64,000 nucleotides of DNA, from assembly GCF_015557635.1 (NCBI RefSeq), contig NZ_JADNOP010000007.1, positions 1 to 64,000 of the forward strand, in the 5' to 3' direction. The DNA is from Fusicatenibacter saccharivorans (lineage in GTDB: Bacteria > Bacillota > Clostridia > Lachnospirales > Lachnospiraceae). The position numbers and the translations under genes are program-made. This document shows, piece by piece, positions 17,031-24,954 of this stretch. Numbering within the stretch: the first letter of the stretch is position 1; every line of letters begins with the position of its first letter. Below the pieces are notes generated by a model. It was not told the origin of the DNA and did no database searches. It worked only from the letters and a program-made list of their open reading frames with translations.

Positions 17031-17055
17031 CTGGGATAACATGAATGATCTGGGA
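17031..17055 (-). promoter_or_regulatory. Direct-repeat operator upstream of the LytTR operon promoter
   Basis: CTGGGA is repeated at 17031-17036 and 17050-17055 (period 19 nt), 5 nt upstream of the -35. Geometry is identical to the lipoprotein operator at 14797-14825. Confidence 0.7.
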
Positions 17056-17122
17056 CAAACATCAGATCATTCTGCTCTGAGAGCTTTTTTGCCTGACGGG
17101 AAAATGTAACGAGATTTTCCCT

Positions 17123-17168
17123 CGAAAAAAAACAACACCTGAACCGTTTTGCCAACTCAGGTGTTGTT
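17123..17168 (-). terminator. Terminator of the MarR-ABC exporter operon
   Basis: A 12-bp perfect stem (17131-17142 with 17157-17168, core AACAACACCTGA) is followed on the minus strand by eight T. It lies 31 nt after the stop of the second ABC exporter gene. Confidence 0.9.
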
Positions 17169-17198
17169 ACAATAAATTTATATCGCCCGCAAAGGCTG

Positions 17199-19052
17199 TT
17201 ACGCAACTATATCCTCAAACTGCGAATTGTAAAGGTTTGCATAGAACCCATTCTTCGCAAGCAGTTCTTCATGGTTGCCCTGCTCGATGATATCTCCGTC
17301 CTTCATGACAAGAATCAGATCCGCATCACGAATCGTGGACAGCCGATGGGCAATGACAAAGCTTGTTCTACCCTTCATCAGGTTATCCATTGCTTTCTGG
17401 ATCTCGATCTCTGTTCTGGTATCAACGGATGAGGTCGCCTCATCGAGAATCAGGATCTTATTGTCTGCAAGAATTGCTCTTGCGATCGTCAGAAGCTGTT
17501 TCTGTCCCTGGGATACATTGCTTGCATCCTCATTCAGCTCCATCTGGTAGCCGCCCGGCAGGGTCTGAATGAAATGGTGTGCCCGCGCAGCCTTCGCCGC
17601 TGCAATAACCTCCTCATCCGTGGCATCGAGCCGGCCGTAGCGGATATTTTCCATGATACTGCCCTTGAACAGCCACGTATCCTGCAGCACCATACCAAAG
17701 GCATCGCGAAGCTCTCTGCGGTTGAAATCCCTGATATTGTGGTCATCCAGAAGAATGGCTCCGCTGTTTACATCATAATAACGCATCAGCAGCTTAACCA
17801 TTGTCGTTTTTCCTGCTCCAGTCGGGCCGACAATGGCAATTTTCTGACCCGGTTTTACCTTCGCACAGAAATCATGGATGATGATCTGATCCGGATTGTA
17901 TCCGAACTGTACATGGTCAAAGGTTACTGCTCCTGTTACCGTCTCAATGTCCGCCGGATTTTCCGTGGTCTGATCCTCTTCCTCTTCGTTCAGGAATTCA
18001 AAGACACGCTCGGATGCCGCCGACATCGACTGTACCATGTTGATCACCTGCGCAATCTGCTGGATTGGCTGGGTAAAGTTTTTCACATACTGGATAAATG
18101 CCTGGATATCACCGATCGTGATCACGTTTTTGATCGCCAGAAGTCCGCCGGTCAATGCCACGCAGGCGTAGCCTAAATTTCCGACAAACATCATAATCGG
18201 CTGCATCATACCGGATAAAAACTGGGATTTCCATGCGGAATCGTAAAGAATATTGTTGGTTTTTTCAAACTCTTCGATCGTATCCCTCTCGCGGTTGAAT
18301 GCCTTGATGACGAGATGGCCGCCGTAAACCTCCTCAACCTGACCATTGATGTGGCCTAAATATTCCTGCTGGGCACGGAAGAATTTCTGGGATTTCTTCG
18401 TCACCAGTCCGATCAGCCCCATAGAAATTGGCAGGATCACAAGTGCGATCAGCGTCATCAGCGGAGAGATACTCAGCATCATGATCAGAACGCCGACCAG
18501 CGTTGCCACGGATGTGATGATTGTGGTAATGCTCTGGTTCAGTCCCTGACCCAGTGTGTCGACATCGTTGGTAATACGTGAGAGCACTTCGCCATAGGTG
18601 CGGCTCTCAAAATATTTCATCGGCATGCGGTTGATTTTCTCCGAGATTTCCTTCCGGAGACGATAGCATACCTTCTGGGTAACGCCGGTCATAATCCAGC
18701 CCTGGATGAAGCTGAACAGGGCGCTCATCAGATACAGGCCAAGTACAAACAGCAGAATCGTTCCGATTCTTGCAAAATCAATGCTTCCTGTGCCCCGGAT
18801 CTTTTCCATCAGTCCCTCGGACAGTGCGGTCGTAGCTTTTCCGAGAATCTTTGGTCCGGCAACGTTGAACACCGTCGAGCATGCGGCACAGATCATAACG
18901 ATAAAAATCGCAATTTTATATTTTCCGATGTACTGGGCGAGCTGTTTGATCGATTTTTTCAGATCTTTCGGCTTCTCGCCCGGCTGCATGCCGCGGCCCA
19001 TCCGTCCCATCGGTCCTCTTTTGCGCGGCTGCTGGTTCATTTCATTACTCAT
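17199..19052 (-). CDS. ABC exporter half-transporter, catalytic subunit of heterodimer
   Basis: A 617-residue half-transporter. After a basic, Gly/Met-rich tail (residues 1-30) come six transmembrane helices and a nucleotide-binding domain with Walker A GPTGAGKTT, signature VSQGQKQ, Walker B ILILDEATS with the catalytic Glu, and H-loop IAHRLS. All catalytic residues are present, unlike in its partner. I used the ATG at 19052, which overlaps the partner gene by 8 nt and has GAGGTG upstream. It matches the TM288/LmrD/BmrD-type subunit of multidrug exporters controlled by MarR. Confidence 0.93.
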   Translation of the reverse strand: MSNEMNQQPRKRGPMGRMGRGMQPGEKPKDLKKSIKQLAQYIGKYKIAIFIVMICAACSTVFNVAGPKILGKATTALSEGLMEKIRGTGSIDFARIGTILLFVLGLYLMSALFSFIQGWIMTGVTQKVCYRLRKEISEKINRMPMKYFESRTYGEVLSRITNDVDTLGQGLNQSITTIITSVATLVGVLIMMLSISPLMTLIALVILPISMGLIGLVTKKSQKFFRAQQEYLGHINGQVEEVYGGHLVIKAFNRERDTIEEFEKTNNILYDSAWKSQFLSGMMQPIMMFVGNLGYACVALTGGLLAIKNVITIGDIQAFIQYVKNFTQPIQQIAQVINMVQSMSAASERVFEFLNEEEEDQTTENPADIETVTGAVTFDHVQFGYNPDQIIIHDFCAKVKPGQKIAIVGPTGAGKTTMVKLLMRYYDVNSGAILLDDHNIRDFNRRELRDAFGMVLQDTWLFKGSIMENIRYGRLDATDEEVIAAAKAARAHHFIQTLPGGYQMELNEDASNVSQGQKQLLTIARAILADNKILILDEATSSVDTRTEIEIQKAMDNLMKGRTSFVIAHRLSTIRDADLILVMKDGDIIEQGNHEELLAKNGFYANLYNSQFEDIVA

Positions 19053-21366
19053 GGTCAGCCACCTCACTTTCCTTCAGTCCAAGCTCTTTCTCTGACAGCT
19101 GAGATTTCGCAATCTCCTGGTAAACCTCGCAGCTTCTCAGCAATTCCTCATGCGTACCTTTTCCGACTACTTTTCCGTCATCGAGCACCAGAATCTGCTC
19201 CGCATGGAGAATCGTGCTGATCCGCTGTGCCACGATGATCACGGTGCTGTCTTTGACATTCTCCGCCAGTGCTTTTCGAAGCGCCGCATCCGTTTTCAGG
19301 TCAAGTGCAGAAAAACTGTCGTCGAAAATAAAGATTTTCGGGTCTTTTGCAATCGCACGCGCAATCGCCAGACGCTGTTTCTGTCCGCCGGATACGTTCG
19401 TTCCGCCCTGTGCAATCGCGGTTTCGTATTTGTCATCTTTTGCCTCGATAAACTCGGTTGCCTGCGCAATTGCGGCTGCCTTTTCGATCTCCGCATCCGT
19501 CGCATCGTCTTTTCCGAAGCGCAGGTTGGATGCGATCGTTCCCGAGAACAGCACACCTTTCTGCGGCACGAAACCGATCTCATCGCGCAGATCCTTCATC
19601 GTAATGTTTCGAATATCTTTTCCATCGAGCGTAATCTTTCCGCCCGTCACATCATAGAGACGTGGGATCAGGTTGACCAGCGTCGATTTACCGCAGCCGG
19701 TGCTTCCGATGATCGCTGTCGTCTTGCCAGGCTCGGCAACGAAGTCGATGTCATGCAGCACATCCTCCTCGGCGCCCGGATAACGGAAGTTGACGTGATC
19801 GAAGCGGACAACTCCGTTGTGAACCTCCAGCTGCTCCGGATTTTTGACATCCTGAATGGAGGATTCTGTCTGAATGACTTCATCGATACGGCCGGCGGCA
19901 ACAGCGGCACGCGGCAGCATGATTGACATCATTGTCAGCATCAGGAAAGACATGACGATCATCATGGCGTAGGTAATAAATGCAGTCATTGCACCGACCT
20001 GCATCGTGCCGGCATCGATTTTATGTGCACCGACCCATACGATTCCGACGGTCAGCACGTTCATAATCATCATCATACCAGGCATCATAAAGGTCATGAC
20101 GCGGTTGGTGAACAGGGTTGTTTTGGTCAGTTCCTTATTCGCACCGTCGAAGCGCTCTTCCTCTTTGTCCTCTCTTCCGAACGCACGGATGACAGAGAGT
20201 CCGGTCAGGATTTCACGCGATACGAGGTTGATGTTGTCGACCAGTTTCTGCATCAGCTTGAATTTCGGCATCGCAAGGGAGACAAGCAGCATCACGTAGC
20301 CGAGAATGACGATGATCGCAAGAACAATGATCCATTCCATACCGGCTCCCGTTTTCATGACTTTCAGCACACCGCCGATGCCAAGGATCGGTGCGTAGGC
20401 AACCATTCGCAGTACCATGACGGAGACCATCTGGATCTGCTGGATATCGTTCGTGCTTCGGGTAATCAGCGATGCGGTGGAGAACTGATCCATCTCCACA
20501 TTGGAGAATCCGACAACCCGTTTGAATACTTTTTCGCGCAGATCGCGGCCGATTCCGGCGCCGACGCGGGAGGCAAACAGTCCGACGAGAACAGTTACCA
20601 CACCCATCAGGAGTGCCATGCCGACCATCTTGAGGCCTGCGGTCAGAAGATACGTTTTCTGAATCTGGTCTAGATCGAGGCCCGCCGCTTTGTCTGCGGA
20701 AACTGCATACGCAATGCCCATCGATTTTACCAGGGAGCTTCCCATCGTATCAAGCGTTTTTTCCATGCTGTCGCGCATCGAGAGCACGGTGTCTTTATCC
20801 ATCTGTCCGCTCTCGAGCATCGCTGCAAAGATTGGACGGACATCCACACAGGTGACTTTGACTTTGTTTCCATCGTCATCCTCTTTTTCCTGTTGGAAGC
20901 TCTTCAGCTCCACATGCATCATCTCGCCGATCTGCTCAATCGTCATGTTTTCAAACACCGACGCACCCTGACCGGTCTGCTGTGTCATGAGTTGTTTAAA
21001 GGTATCCTCCTCCATCGCACCCATCTGGTAATTCATCAGCAGTGCAACGGTCAGTGTATCGTCTGCTTCATCAAGTTCTTTTTCAGAAGCTTTGTTCCGT
21101 TCGTAATAGCCGTCCTTTTTCGTATAAAGGCTTTCCCACAAGTCTGCCTCATCATCCGTCATGATGAACTCGGCCGTCTGAAATTCTTCCTCTGTGATTC
21201 GTTTCGGTGTAACGTGCTCAACACCACTGTTCTGAATGCCCACATCAATAATATCGGATGTGTACGACGGGAGCGACAGGTCGCACCACGCCTGGACAAA
21301 CAGAAGCACAAGAATCACGAGAATCGATTTCCAGTACGGGATCATGTTCTTGAAAATCTTACTCAT
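19045..21366 (-). CDS. ABC exporter half-transporter, degenerate-site subunit with large extracytoplasmic insert
   Basis: A 773-residue half-transporter. Walker A is GSTGCGKST (554-562) and the signature VSGGQKQ. Walker B is FIFDDS, with Asp683 in place of the catalytic Glu, and the H-loop has Gln714 (VAQRIS) instead of His. This is the degenerate-site pattern of heterodimeric exporters such as TM287 and BmrC. About 200 residues between the first two helices (roughly 35-235) form a charged, hydrophilic domain predicted to lie outside the cell and absent from standard half-transporters. It is 45 nt downstream of the MarR gene and coupled to the partner by overlap. Confidence 0.92.
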   Translation of the reverse strand: MSKIFKNMIPYWKSILVILVLLFVQAWCDLSLPSYTSDIIDVGIQNSGVEHVTPKRITEEEFQTAEFIMTDDEADLWESLYTKKDGYYERNKASEKELDEADDTLTVALLMNYQMGAMEEDTFKQLMTQQTGQGASVFENMTIEQIGEMMHVELKSFQQEKEDDDGNKVKVTCVDVRPIFAAMLESGQMDKDTVLSMRDSMEKTLDTMGSSLVKSMGIAYAVSADKAAGLDLDQIQKTYLLTAGLKMVGMALLMGVVTVLVGLFASRVGAGIGRDLREKVFKRVVGFSNVEMDQFSTASLITRSTNDIQQIQMVSVMVLRMVAYAPILGIGGVLKVMKTGAGMEWIIVLAIIVILGYVMLLVSLAMPKFKLMQKLVDNINLVSREILTGLSVIRAFGREDKEEERFDGANKELTKTTLFTNRVMTFMMPGMMMIMNVLTVGIVWVGAHKIDAGTMQVGAMTAFITYAMMIVMSFLMLTMMSIMLPRAAVAAGRIDEVIQTESSIQDVKNPEQLEVHNGVVRFDHVNFRYPGAEEDVLHDIDFVAEPGKTTAIIGSTGCGKSTLVNLIPRLYDVTGGKITLDGKDIRNITMKDLRDEIGFVPQKGVLFSGTIASNLRFGKDDATDAEIEKAAAIAQATEFIEAKDDKYETAIAQGGTNVSGGQKQRLAIARAIAKDPKIFIFDDSFSALDLKTDAALRKALAENVKDSTVIIVAQRISTILHAEQILVLDDGKVVGKGTHEELLRSCEVYQEIAKSQLSEKELGLKESEVADHE

Positions 21367-21411
21367 TTTTTCCCCTTTCTGTCTTTTTTTGTGTACCAGC
21401 TTGCCGGCACA

Positions 21412-21858
21412 CTAATTCTGTCGTTTTCGGGTGTCAATTTCTTTTTCTGCGATCTCATAGATACGATCCAGATAAGCAACCAGCTGATCTATATCCTCTT
21501 CCTTTAACTGTGACATCACAGAGCAGCCAAAGTCCTGCATTCTGTCCCGTACCTCTTCCCCTTTTTTCCAGCCCTTCTCTGTCAGACTGATATATGTATT
21601 CCTGCGGTCTTTTTTGTCAACGCTCCGCTCTACATATCCTTTTTCCTCCAGTCCGCGCAGTGTGCGCGACACAGCCGGCGGAAGTGTTTTGGTCTTCGCC
21701 GCCAGCTCTGAGCTTGTAATTTTTCCGTTTTCTCCCATTTGCAAAATCGCACCCATAACGGAAAATTCGGAACTGCTGAGTCCCGGAATCAAGTCTGATA
21801 CGTTCAGTTTTTTAAACTGGTGCACCGCACGAAACAGTTTTTCAAATGCATCTTTCAT
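21412..21858 (-). CDS. MarR-family transcriptional regulator
   Basis: A 148-residue winged-helix repressor. The HTH segment KITSSELAAKTKTLPPAVSR and the wing YVERSVDKKDRRNTYISLT are characteristic. I started at ATG 21858, behind AGGAGGGGG, because the upstream extension requires TTG. MarR proteins release DNA on binding small ligands. The operon order MarR, exporter, exporter indicates ligand-induced efflux. Two palindromes in its own promoter fit autorepression. Confidence 0.94.
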   Translation of the reverse strand: MKDAFEKLFRAVHQFKKLNVSDLIPGLSSSEFSVMGAILQMGENGKITSSELAAKTKTLPPAVSRTLRGLEEKGYVERSVDKKDRRNTYISLTEKGWKKGEEVRDRMQDFGCSVMSQLKEEDIDQLVAYLDRIYEIAEKEIDTRKRQN

Positions 21859-21887
21859 GTTTTCCCCCTCCTTTTGCCGCAAATACT

Positions 21888-21898
21888 TAACAGTGTTA
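21888..21898. promoter_or_regulatory. MarR-type palindrome TAACAGTGTTA
   Basis: An 11-bp palindrome with a single central base lies between the promoter and the MarR ribosome site. It shares the TAACA/TGTTA half-site with the operator at 21910-21926. Confidence 0.6.
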
Positions 21899-21909
21899 TT
21901 TATTTACGC

Positions 21910-21926
21910 GTGTTAAATAATAACAC
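21910..21926. promoter_or_regulatory. MarR-type operator GTGTTA-N5-TAACAC
   Basis: A perfect 6-bp inverted repeat with an A/T spacer covers the -10 box of the MarR promoter. Binding here would block transcription of the regulator and both exporter genes. Confidence 0.7.
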
Positions 21927-21945
21927 CGGCAAATTTCTATGTCAA
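21917..21945 (-). promoter_or_regulatory. Promoter of the MarR-ABC operon
   Basis: Consensus TTGACA (21940-21945) and TATTAT (21917-21922) are separated by 17 nt on the minus strand. The -35 falls in the loop of a hairpin (stem 21923-21937 with 21946-21960) that is followed by a T-run on the plus strand. Confidence 0.8.
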
Positions 21946-21998
21946 GAAATCTGCCGGTGTTTATGTTTTTTTTAGAATTTACGCCACTCAAATAGAAT

Positions 21999-22027
21999 TT
22001 GACAAACGCTGCCATTTTGTTTAGATT
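21999..22027 (+). promoter_or_regulatory. Promoter of the Zn-phospholipase-C-like gene
   Basis: TTGACA (21999-22004) and TAGATT (22022-22027), spacing 17 nt, lie 33 nt before the ATG at 22060. Confidence 0.6.
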
Positions 22028-22059
22028 AGAAGCAAATACGAAAGGACACCTTCATTCCC

Positions 22060-22755
22060 ATGCCAGGTTTTATTTTACATCTCACCGCAGCCCAAATGCT
22101 GTTAAAGCACCTCCCGTCCCACCCGGATTTTCCATATCCGATTTCATCGGTAAATGATTTTCTAATCGGAAATCTTCTGCCGGATGCGACGCAGCAGAAA
22201 GAATCCTCCCATTTCCGCGATCCGCTTTACCGCGAAAAAATGATGGTATTCCCGGATCTTACACGGTTTACAGCGAAATACCGTTCACTTCTGCCAGATT
22301 CGAGCGCACTTGGATATTGTTTTCATCTTTATATTGACCGGAAATTTTTTAAGGATTTCATTCCGCAGATTGTGGAATTTTATAATGCGGATGGGGAAAT
22401 TACAGATATGAGAGATGAGATTGCAACGGTTTATATCAAAAAATCGCGGACATCCATTCCTTTTTCCAGATATCTCACGGAGGAGTATTATTACGGGGAC
22501 TATACACGAATGAATACATATCTTGTCGACTGCTATTGCATCCCGCTCGATCTCAATCCTAACGTCACGAACCCCGGAATCGCAGAAATTCAGTATGAGA
22601 ACGTCCAACAGGTACTTGACCTCCTCCATCACTTCCTCTCCGTCCCGCCGGAAGCCGCGCAGGATCTGAAGGTCTTTCCGCTTGAAGAACTGCTTGCGGC
22701 ACTGGAACAATATGTAGAAGAGTTTTTGGCTGTGCCGAATAAGTATATTTCATAA
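22060..22755 (+). CDS. Zinc-dependent phospholipase C-like protein
   Basis: A 231-residue protein with no signal peptide. The arrangement of His7, GNLLPDA (47-53), SHFRDP and GYCFHLYIDRKFF (His near 91, Asp near 94) matches the metal-binding scheme of the zinc-dependent phospholipase C/S1-P1 nuclease superfamily, as seen in many uncharacterised Firmicute proteins. Activity and substrate are unknown, and lack of a leader argues against a secreted phospholipase. It stands alone, with its own promoter and a shared terminator against the serpin operon. Confidence 0.65.
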   Translation: MPGFILHLTAAQMLLKHLPSHPDFPYPISSVNDFLIGNLLPDATQQKESSHFRDPLYREKMMVFPDLTRFTAKYRSLLPDSSALGYCFHLYIDRKFFKDFIPQIVEFYNADGEITDMRDEIATVYIKKSRTSIPFSRYLTEEYYYGDYTRMNTYLVDCYCIPLDLNPNVTNPGIAEIQYENVQQVLDLLHHFLSVPPEAAQDLKVFPLEELLAALEQYVEEFLAVPNKYIS

Positions 22756-22765
22756 TTCTCCATTC

Positions 22766-22804
22766 AAAAAGGAGCAGAACCCACACCGGACTCCGCTCCT
22801 TTTT
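22766..22804. terminator. Bidirectional terminator between convergent genes
   Basis: AAAAAGGAGC (22766-22775) pairs with GCTCCTTTTT (22795-22804). The A and T runs at both ends serve the plus-strand Zn-PLC-like gene and the minus-strand serpin gene. Confidence 0.85.
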
Positions 22805-22816
22805 CAAAATATAATT

Positions 22817-24271
22817 TTATCTCCCATCTATATTTCTCACAACTCCCGAAAACAGAATCGATCCGTCCTGCCCCGTGACAAGAAACAGGAATGGACGATC
22901 CAGTACGAAGTCGATTTCGTCGTCCGGTATTTCTGCTGCGGTTTCTGAAATGCCGAGTTCTGTATACGCTGCTCCGGTTACTCCGTTTTCGTCGATTTCA
23001 AGCGTGGCGGCATGATCTGCTTTGCTCAGGTATAAATTCTCTTTGTCCCCTGTTAATGGACTGAAATCTGCCAGATCCGTATCCAGCGCATCCGTTACAC
23101 CTAGTGCGCGCACCGTTTCGATCAGGTCTGTTTTTTCCGATACTTTAAATTTAGGAACAGACAGGTTCACCATAGGGGAATACCAGTTATCACTGCTTTC
23201 ATCCCGCCGTATAACCTTCATCAGATCCGGATCCGATACCAGTTCATTGACATCGGTATTTTCATCCGGAAGCAGGAAATACATGGAGCCGCTGTCCTGA
23301 AGGCTAAGGCTGACTGCACGGAAATGTTCGCCCTGGTAGACATCCATCCATTCCGTTTTTTTCATCATGTCCACAGTGGTATCTCCCGCAGCTCCGTGGA
23401 AGGTTTCCTTCTCTGTATCTACTTCCCAGAAATTTTCCCTCCACATCGCCTTATAATAGATGGTTGATACCAGTTCAAATACCGTTTCCGGGGCAATCGC
23501 CATGTCTTTTGTATATTCCTTCAAAAGTCCGCCGGTATTATCATCCGTCCACGTCCGCAGGGCCTGATTCATCTCTTCCGATCCGGGAGTCCCACGGAAG
23601 GTCGATGCATAATACTGTTCCGCCAGCCGCTGCAGCGTTGTGTCATTGTATGTTTCCTCACCATCCAGCCACAGCGAATTTGCCAACACACTTTTCAGCG
23701 CGGGCGTGTCTGCATAATTGCTTTTCCAGAGCGAAGAAATATTTTTCCGTAAGGTGTCCATATCCTGCGCACCAAGCATATCCAGAATCTGCTGCCGCGT
23801 ATTTCCATCCGAAGTTTCCGCCAGCATCGCAAACGCGATATACAGATTGATCGGCGAGCAGACGGTATTTTCATTATCGGAAACCAGCATCTGTTCCATC
23901 AGTTTCTGATAATACGCATCCATTCCCGACTGCAGTTCCGCTGATTTTGTCGTCAGTTCCCTGTAGGAATTCCACCAGTCCCAGTGCGCATCACTTTCCA
24001 TAAATTCCTGTGCATCCATCGTCTGCGCCACAGATGCCGGATAAGCTGCCATAACCGTCTTTAGCCCCGACGGGTAACGGACTGCCGAACTCTCCTGTCC
24101 ATTTCTCCATGTCGTAACCCCCAGCACAGCTCCGCCGATGATCACCGCGCAGGCTGCCGCGGCCGTCCATTTTTTCCATGCAGCCCCTTGGGAACGCTGA
24201 TAGTCCCGCGCCTTTTTCACCATAGCAGGATCCAGGTCACTCAGTGTTTCAAACAGTTCTTCTTTCTTCAT
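22817..24271 (-). CDS. Membrane-anchored serpin protease inhibitor
   Basis: A 484-residue protein. Residues 1-35 form a cytoplasmic head (MKKEELFETLSDLDPAMVKK), 36-53 a transmembrane helix, and the rest a full serpin outside the cell. Serpin landmarks are NTVCSPINLYIAFAMLAET, STIYYKAMWRENF, VNLSVPKFKVS and the C-terminal DRPFLFLVTGQDGSILFSG. The reactive loop follows EIDENGVTGAAYT (425-437). The hinge is small-residue rich, though P14 is Val and P12 Gly, so inhibition is likely but not certain. Scissile residues around Thr444/Ala445 suggest elastase-like targets. The gene overlaps the ECF sigma gene by 4 nt. The N-terminal head stands where an anti-sigma domain would be expected. Confidence 0.93.
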   Translation of the reverse strand: MKKEELFETLSDLDPAMVKKARDYQRSQGAAWKKWTAAAACAVIIGGAVLGVTTWRNGQESSAVRYPSGLKTVMAAYPASVAQTMDAQEFMESDAHWDWWNSYRELTTKSAELQSGMDAYYQKLMEQMLVSDNENTVCSPINLYIAFAMLAETSDGNTRQQILDMLGAQDMDTLRKNISSLWKSNYADTPALKSVLANSLWLDGEETYNDTTLQRLAEQYYASTFRGTPGSEEMNQALRTWTDDNTGGLLKEYTKDMAIAPETVFELVSTIYYKAMWRENFWEVDTEKETFHGAAGDTTVDMMKKTEWMDVYQGEHFRAVSLSLQDSGSMYFLLPDENTDVNELVSDPDLMKVIRRDESSDNWYSPMVNLSVPKFKVSEKTDLIETVRALGVTDALDTDLADFSPLTGDKENLYLSKADHAATLEIDENGVTGAAYTELGISETAAEIPDDEIDFVLDRPFLFLVTGQDGSILFSGVVRNIDGR

Positions 24272-24828
24272 ACTTCGAACCCCCTTTCCGTCAAGTGTGT
24301 ATGCAGTTTCCCACGGATCCGGTTCAGCGTAACTGAAACATAGTTTTCGCTTCTGCCCAGACGCCCCGCGATTTCGCTGATACTGTCCACATACCAGTAC
24401 CGCAGGACAAACATGCATCGTTTCTCCTCCGGCAGCTTCTGCAGAAACTGATTGATCTCCGCGATCAGTTCTTTCATCTCCCACTGCCGCTCAATATTAT
24501 CTTTCCCCGAAACGCATTCTTCCAACTCGTCCAACACCGCATCAACCTGACTTCCTCCGCGTTTTCCGCGATGCATTTTTCTATACAGATCAAACGAAAG
24601 ATTTCTTGTTATCTTTCCAAGAAATGTCGATAACAGAGACGGCCGGTGCGGCGGCATGGCATTCCACGCATGAAGCCAGGTGTCATTGACGCATTCTTCT
24701 GCATCCGCCGGATTCTGCAGAATATTCTGTGCAATAGATGTACAGTATGCACCATATTTCATCGAGGATTCGCTGATCGCAGCTTCATCTCTGTCCCAAT
24801 ACAGCAGGACAATTCTTTCATCTTCCAT
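24268..24828 (-). CDS. ECF-family RNA polymerase sigma factor
   Basis: A 186-residue sigma-70 of the extracytoplasmic class. Region 2 includes NPADAEECVNDTWLHAWNAM and region 4 the HTH DSISEIAGRLGRSENYVSVTLNRIR. I used ATG 24828, preceded by AAAGGGGG, over a start ten codons earlier. The stop overlaps the serpin start (ATGA), so the two are translationally coupled and the serpin head is the probable partner or anti-sigma factor. A candidate ECF-type promoter lies just upstream. Confidence 0.93.
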   Translation of the reverse strand: MEDERIVLLYWDRDEAAISESSMKYGAYCTSIAQNILQNPADAEECVNDTWLHAWNAMPPHRPSLLSTFLGKITRNLSFDLYRKMHRGKRGGSQVDAVLDELEECVSGKDNIERQWEMKELIAEINQFLQKLPEEKRCMFVLRYWYVDSISEIAGRLGRSENYVSVTLNRIRGKLHTHLTERGFEV

Positions 24829-24853
24829 ATGGAACTTCCCCCTTTCATCTATC

Positions 24854-24881
24854 ATCACGCTGTTCTGCAGAAAATCTTACA
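24854..24881 (-). promoter_or_regulatory. Candidate ECF-type promoter of the sigma-serpin operon
   Basis: TGTAAG (24876-24881) and CGTGAT (24854-24859) with a 16-nt spacer resemble the TGTAA...CGT form recognised by Firmicute ECF factors, and no sigma-A promoter competes. This predicts autoregulation. Confidence 0.4.
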
Positions 24882-24904
24882 CTTTTCGAAAAAAAATTCA
24901 GGTT

Positions 24905-24936
24905 CGAAAAAGGGCGCAGCCGAAGCCACGCCCTTC
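24905..24936 (-). terminator. Terminator after the phosphoglucomutase gene
   Basis: A stem AAGGGCG...CGCCCTT (24910-24916 with 24929-24935) closes on a TTCG tetraloop on the minus strand, helped by two G-U pairs, and is followed by TTTTTC. Confidence 0.85.
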
Positions 24937-24954
24937 TATTCTTTTTTGTTTTCT

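Noticed and set aside
16985-17206. A 73-codon frame between the LytTR operon and the ABC exporter
   Set aside because: It covers the LytTR operator, promoter and an exporter terminator, and has no ribosome site.
21923-21960. Hairpin followed by T-residues on the plus strand as a terminator
   Set aside because: No plus-strand gene ends upstream of it and it overlaps the MarR promoter, so I do not list it as an operon terminator.
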